Shown piece by piece: positions 62,652 to 64,000 of a stretch of 64,000 bases of DNA (position 1 is its first letter; each line of letters begins with the position of its first letter). The notes below the pieces were generated by a model. It did not search any database, was not told the origin of the DNA, and saw only the letters and a program-made list of their open reading frames with translations. Source of the DNA: SELP01 sp035969385 (GTDB lineage: Bacteria; Pseudomonadota; Alphaproteobacteria; Rhodobacterales; Rhodobacteraceae); contig NZ_JAYKKJ010000001.1 in assembly GCF_035969385.1 (NCBI RefSeq), positions 1 through 64,000 of the forward strand, in the 5' to 3' direction. A program made the position numbers and the translations under genes.

Positions 62652-63670
62652 CGCCGCTTCGCCTCTCCCCGCGCCTTGCCGGTCTTGTAGAGCTTGTTCA
62701 GCTTGCGATAGCGGGCGCGGGATTCGGCGACGGTTTCCGTGTTGTACTGGTCTTCGCGAGCCAGTTTCTGCCAGCGTTCGTATCGCGCCTCATCCAGACT
62801 CCCTGCGTCGATTGCCGCGCGGATGGCGCATCCCGGTTCGGTATCATGCTGGCAGTCGCTGAACCGGCACTCCAGCGCCAGATCGGCAATATCGGCGAAG
62901 ACCGCGTCGATCCCTTCGGCGGCCTCGGTCAGGCGCAGTTCGCGCATCCCGGGCGTGTCGATCAGCCACCCGCCGAACAAGGTCGGGCGGAGCGCGCGGG
63001 ATGTCGTAGTATGCCGCCCCTTGGCATCATCTTCTCGAATGCCCTGGGTAGCGTCCTCTATCCCGGTCAGACAATTCTGAATCGTGGTCTTGCCAACCCC
63101 GGACGATCCGACAAGGGCCAGCGTCTGGCCATCCTTGCACCATGGCACAAGGCGTTTCACCTCCTCCGGGTCGCGGGCGTCGATGGCCAAGGCGGTCACA
63201 AGGGGCGACAGCGCCTCGGACCGGCGGACATAGTCGGCGGGGTCTTCTGCCTCGTCGGCCTTGGTCAGGATAATCAGCGGCAGGCAGCCCGCGGCGGCCG
63301 CCATGGCAAGGTAGCGTTCCAGCCGCGCCGGGTTGAAATCGGCGTTGCAGCTGGTGACGATCCCCAGCGTATCGACATTTGCGGCGATCAGCTGGCCCTT
63401 GACCTCGTGCCCGGCGGCGCGGCGCTGGATCAGCGTGGACCGGTCCAGCAGAGCGGTGGCGCGGCCGCCCTCGGACAAGACCCAGTCACCAACGGCATAG
63501 GCGCCGGTTTCCATCGGAGTCACCAGGGTCACCGGCCCATCGGGGCCAAGCCCCTCGACATCGCGCCGGTTGATCGCAGTCAGTCGCACGGGGGTTGCGG
63601 TTTCGTCAGCGTCAAGCTGACGGGCGAAATGGGTCGACCATCCAAGGTCGGAAAGGGAAAATCGGGTCAA
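62648..63670 (-). CDS. rsgA: ribosome small subunit-dependent GTPase A
   Basis: A 340-residue circularly permuted GTPase: an OB domain, G4 LTKAD, G1 GSSGVGKTT, G3 DTPGMREL, then the zinc-binding CRFSDCQHDTEPGC segment. RsgA checks late maturation of the 30S subunit. It lies downstream of the SRP RNA on the same strand. Confidence 0.94.
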   Translation of the reverse strand: MTRFSLSDLGWSTHFARQLDADETATPVRLTAINRRDVEGLGPDGPVTLVTPMETGAYAVGDWVLSEGGRATALLDRSTLIQRRAAGHEVKGQLIAANVDTLGIVTSCNADFNPARLERYLAMAAAAGCLPLIILTKADEAEDPADYVRRSEALSPLVTALAIDARDPEEVKRLVPWCKDGQTLALVGSSGVGKTTIQNCLTGIEDATQGIREDDAKGRHTTTSRALRPTLFGGWLIDTPGMRELRLTEAAEGIDAVFADIADLALECRFSDCQHDTEPGCAIRAAIDAGSLDEARYERWQKLAREDQYNTETVAESRARYRKLNKLYKTGKARGEAKRR

Positions 63671-63740
63671 TTCGGAAAGCCCTTGAACGTGTGAGGATTG
63701 GCTGTGCGGACACAGCGATGGTCACATCGGGCGGCGCGGG

Positions 63741-63782
63741 TCACTTCGACGGCGCGGCCCGGAGGCAGGTCACATTCTCCAT
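63741..63782 (-). CDS. possible 13-codon leader ORF before rsgA
   Basis: ATG at 63782 has GGAGG six bases upstream and encodes MENVTCLRAAPSK, ending 70 bases before rsgA and 32 bases after the SRP RNA. The ribosome site is unusually strong for this window, but the peptide is too short for other support. Confidence 0.3.
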   Translation of the reverse strand: MENVTCLRAAPSK

Positions 63783-63814
63783 GATCGTCCTCCGTCCAAT
63801 TGGCGTTTCTAGGT

Positions 63815-63908
63815 GAGAGGCTGGACAGCGACCCAAGCGGGGCTCGTTGCGGCTGCTTCCTTCCGGACCTGACCGGGTTGGCGAGGCGCTCGCCCGCGCC
63901 AACCTCTC
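63815..63908 (-). ncRNA. ffs: signal recognition particle RNA, small bacterial type (4.5S)
   Basis: Minus-strand sequence contains the conserved SRP core GGTCAGGTCCGGAAGGAAGC, with the GGAA tetraloop-type apex, flanked by arms that close with GAGAGG at the 5' end and CCTCTC at the 3' end. About 94 bases, the size of alphaproteobacterial 4.5S RNA. It binds Ffh to target membrane proteins. Exact ends are estimated. Confidence 0.92.
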
Positions 63909-63915
63909 GACTTTG

Positions 63916-63944
63916 CATATAGGGCCGGACCGCGCGTGGCGCAA
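63916..63944 (-). promoter_or_regulatory. SRP RNA promoter
   Basis: On the minus strand TTGCGC (63939-63944), a 17-base spacer and TATATG (63916-63921), about eight bases before the RNA 5' end. The spacing and -10 box are good for a housekeeping sigma promoter. Confidence 0.7.
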
Positions 63945-63949
63945 CCCGG

Positions 63950-64000
63950 CTAGCGGCGAAGGCCAGAGGGGCAGAACAACTGGGTGAATGCGGCGTAGCA
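63950..64000 (-). CDS. possible C-terminal fragment of a gene beyond the right edge
   Basis: The minus strand is open from the edge to a TAG at 63950-63952, encoding CYAAFTQLFCPSGLRR. The SRP promoter starts just after the stop, which suits the end of an upstream gene. Too short to identify. Confidence 0.3.
   Translation of the reverse strand, partial: CYAAFTQLFCPSGLRR

Overview
The window is a GC-rich (roughly 60-65 %) stretch of chromosome from an alphaproteobacterium, most likely a marine Rhodobacterales (Roseobacter-group) species. Pointers are the gene order leuS-lptE-holA, the DUF3576 lipoprotein beside leuS, a 20-residue-signal rhodobacteral-type porin, a short SRP RNA with the canonical tetraloop region, the dapD/dapE neighbourhood, a DMSP-lyase-type cupin, two sulfotransferases and Hint-domain proteins. 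No transposase, integrase, phage gene or CRISPR array is visible, so this looks like stable core chromosome with a few lineage-specific insertions.

Layout. 1-4.4 kb: surface-polysaccharide genes (YjbH, YjbF/GfcB lipoprotein, a small membrane peptide, a hybrid epimerase/sugar transferase). 4.4-9.1 kb, minus strand: holA, lptE, leuS, DUF3576 lipoprotein. 9.2-14.2 kb: TPR-sulfotransferase, porin, YggS PLP protein, L,D-transpeptidase, fatty-acid hydroxylase. 14.5-19.2 kb: hemE and hemC (divergent), MFS exporter, FAD-linked dehydrogenase. 19.3 kb: tRNA-Met(CAU), then an orphan ribbon-helix-helix protein and an unknown protein. 20.4-28.1 kb: rlmN, IalB-like protein, asparaginase II, fused HyuA-HyuB (5-oxoprolinase type), lipid A-type acyltransferase. 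28.1-32.4 kb: HlyD-FtsX-ATPase export operon. 32.4-36.8 kb: gluconokinase, LOG protein, then an overlapping GT29 / pyruvyltransferase-like / WaaA operon. 36.9-42.3 kb: dapD, a hypothetical, two adjacent Hint-domain proteins, dapE. 42.2-47.6 kb: a tightly overlapped minus-strand run (TRIC channel, rnhA, methyltransferase, DUF3429, ispH, thioesterase, PhyH dioxygenase), then rlmH and rsfS. 48-55.9 kb: ABC-F protein with a possible leader ORF, xthA, aminotransferase, CenR-like regulator, ribA, LysE exporter with a coupled 44-codon ORF, hemF, small lipoprotein. 55.9-64 kb: VOC protein, metallophosphoesterase, cupin DMSP lyase, serA, serC with a leader RNA, Stf0 sulfotransferase, serB, rsgA and the SRP RNA.

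How the genes work together. Serine synthesis is nearly complete here (serA, serC, serB), with a likely regulatory RNA before serC. Lysine/peptidoglycan precursor steps (dapD, dapE), three tetrapyrrole steps (hemE, hemC, hemF), ribosome maturation (rlmN, rlmH, rsfS, rsgA) and cell-envelope assembly (lptE, waaA, acyltransferase, YjbH/YjbF, porin, L,D-transpeptidase) dominate. The least ordinary parts are the GT29-pyruvyltransferase-WaaA operon, the pair of Hint proteins of which one has lost its catalytic cysteine, the small ORF plus hairpin ahead of the ABC-F gene, and the palindromic repeats between serA and serC. Many convergent gene pairs share exactly four bases at their stop codons. All calls come from reading the sequence; no database search was run.
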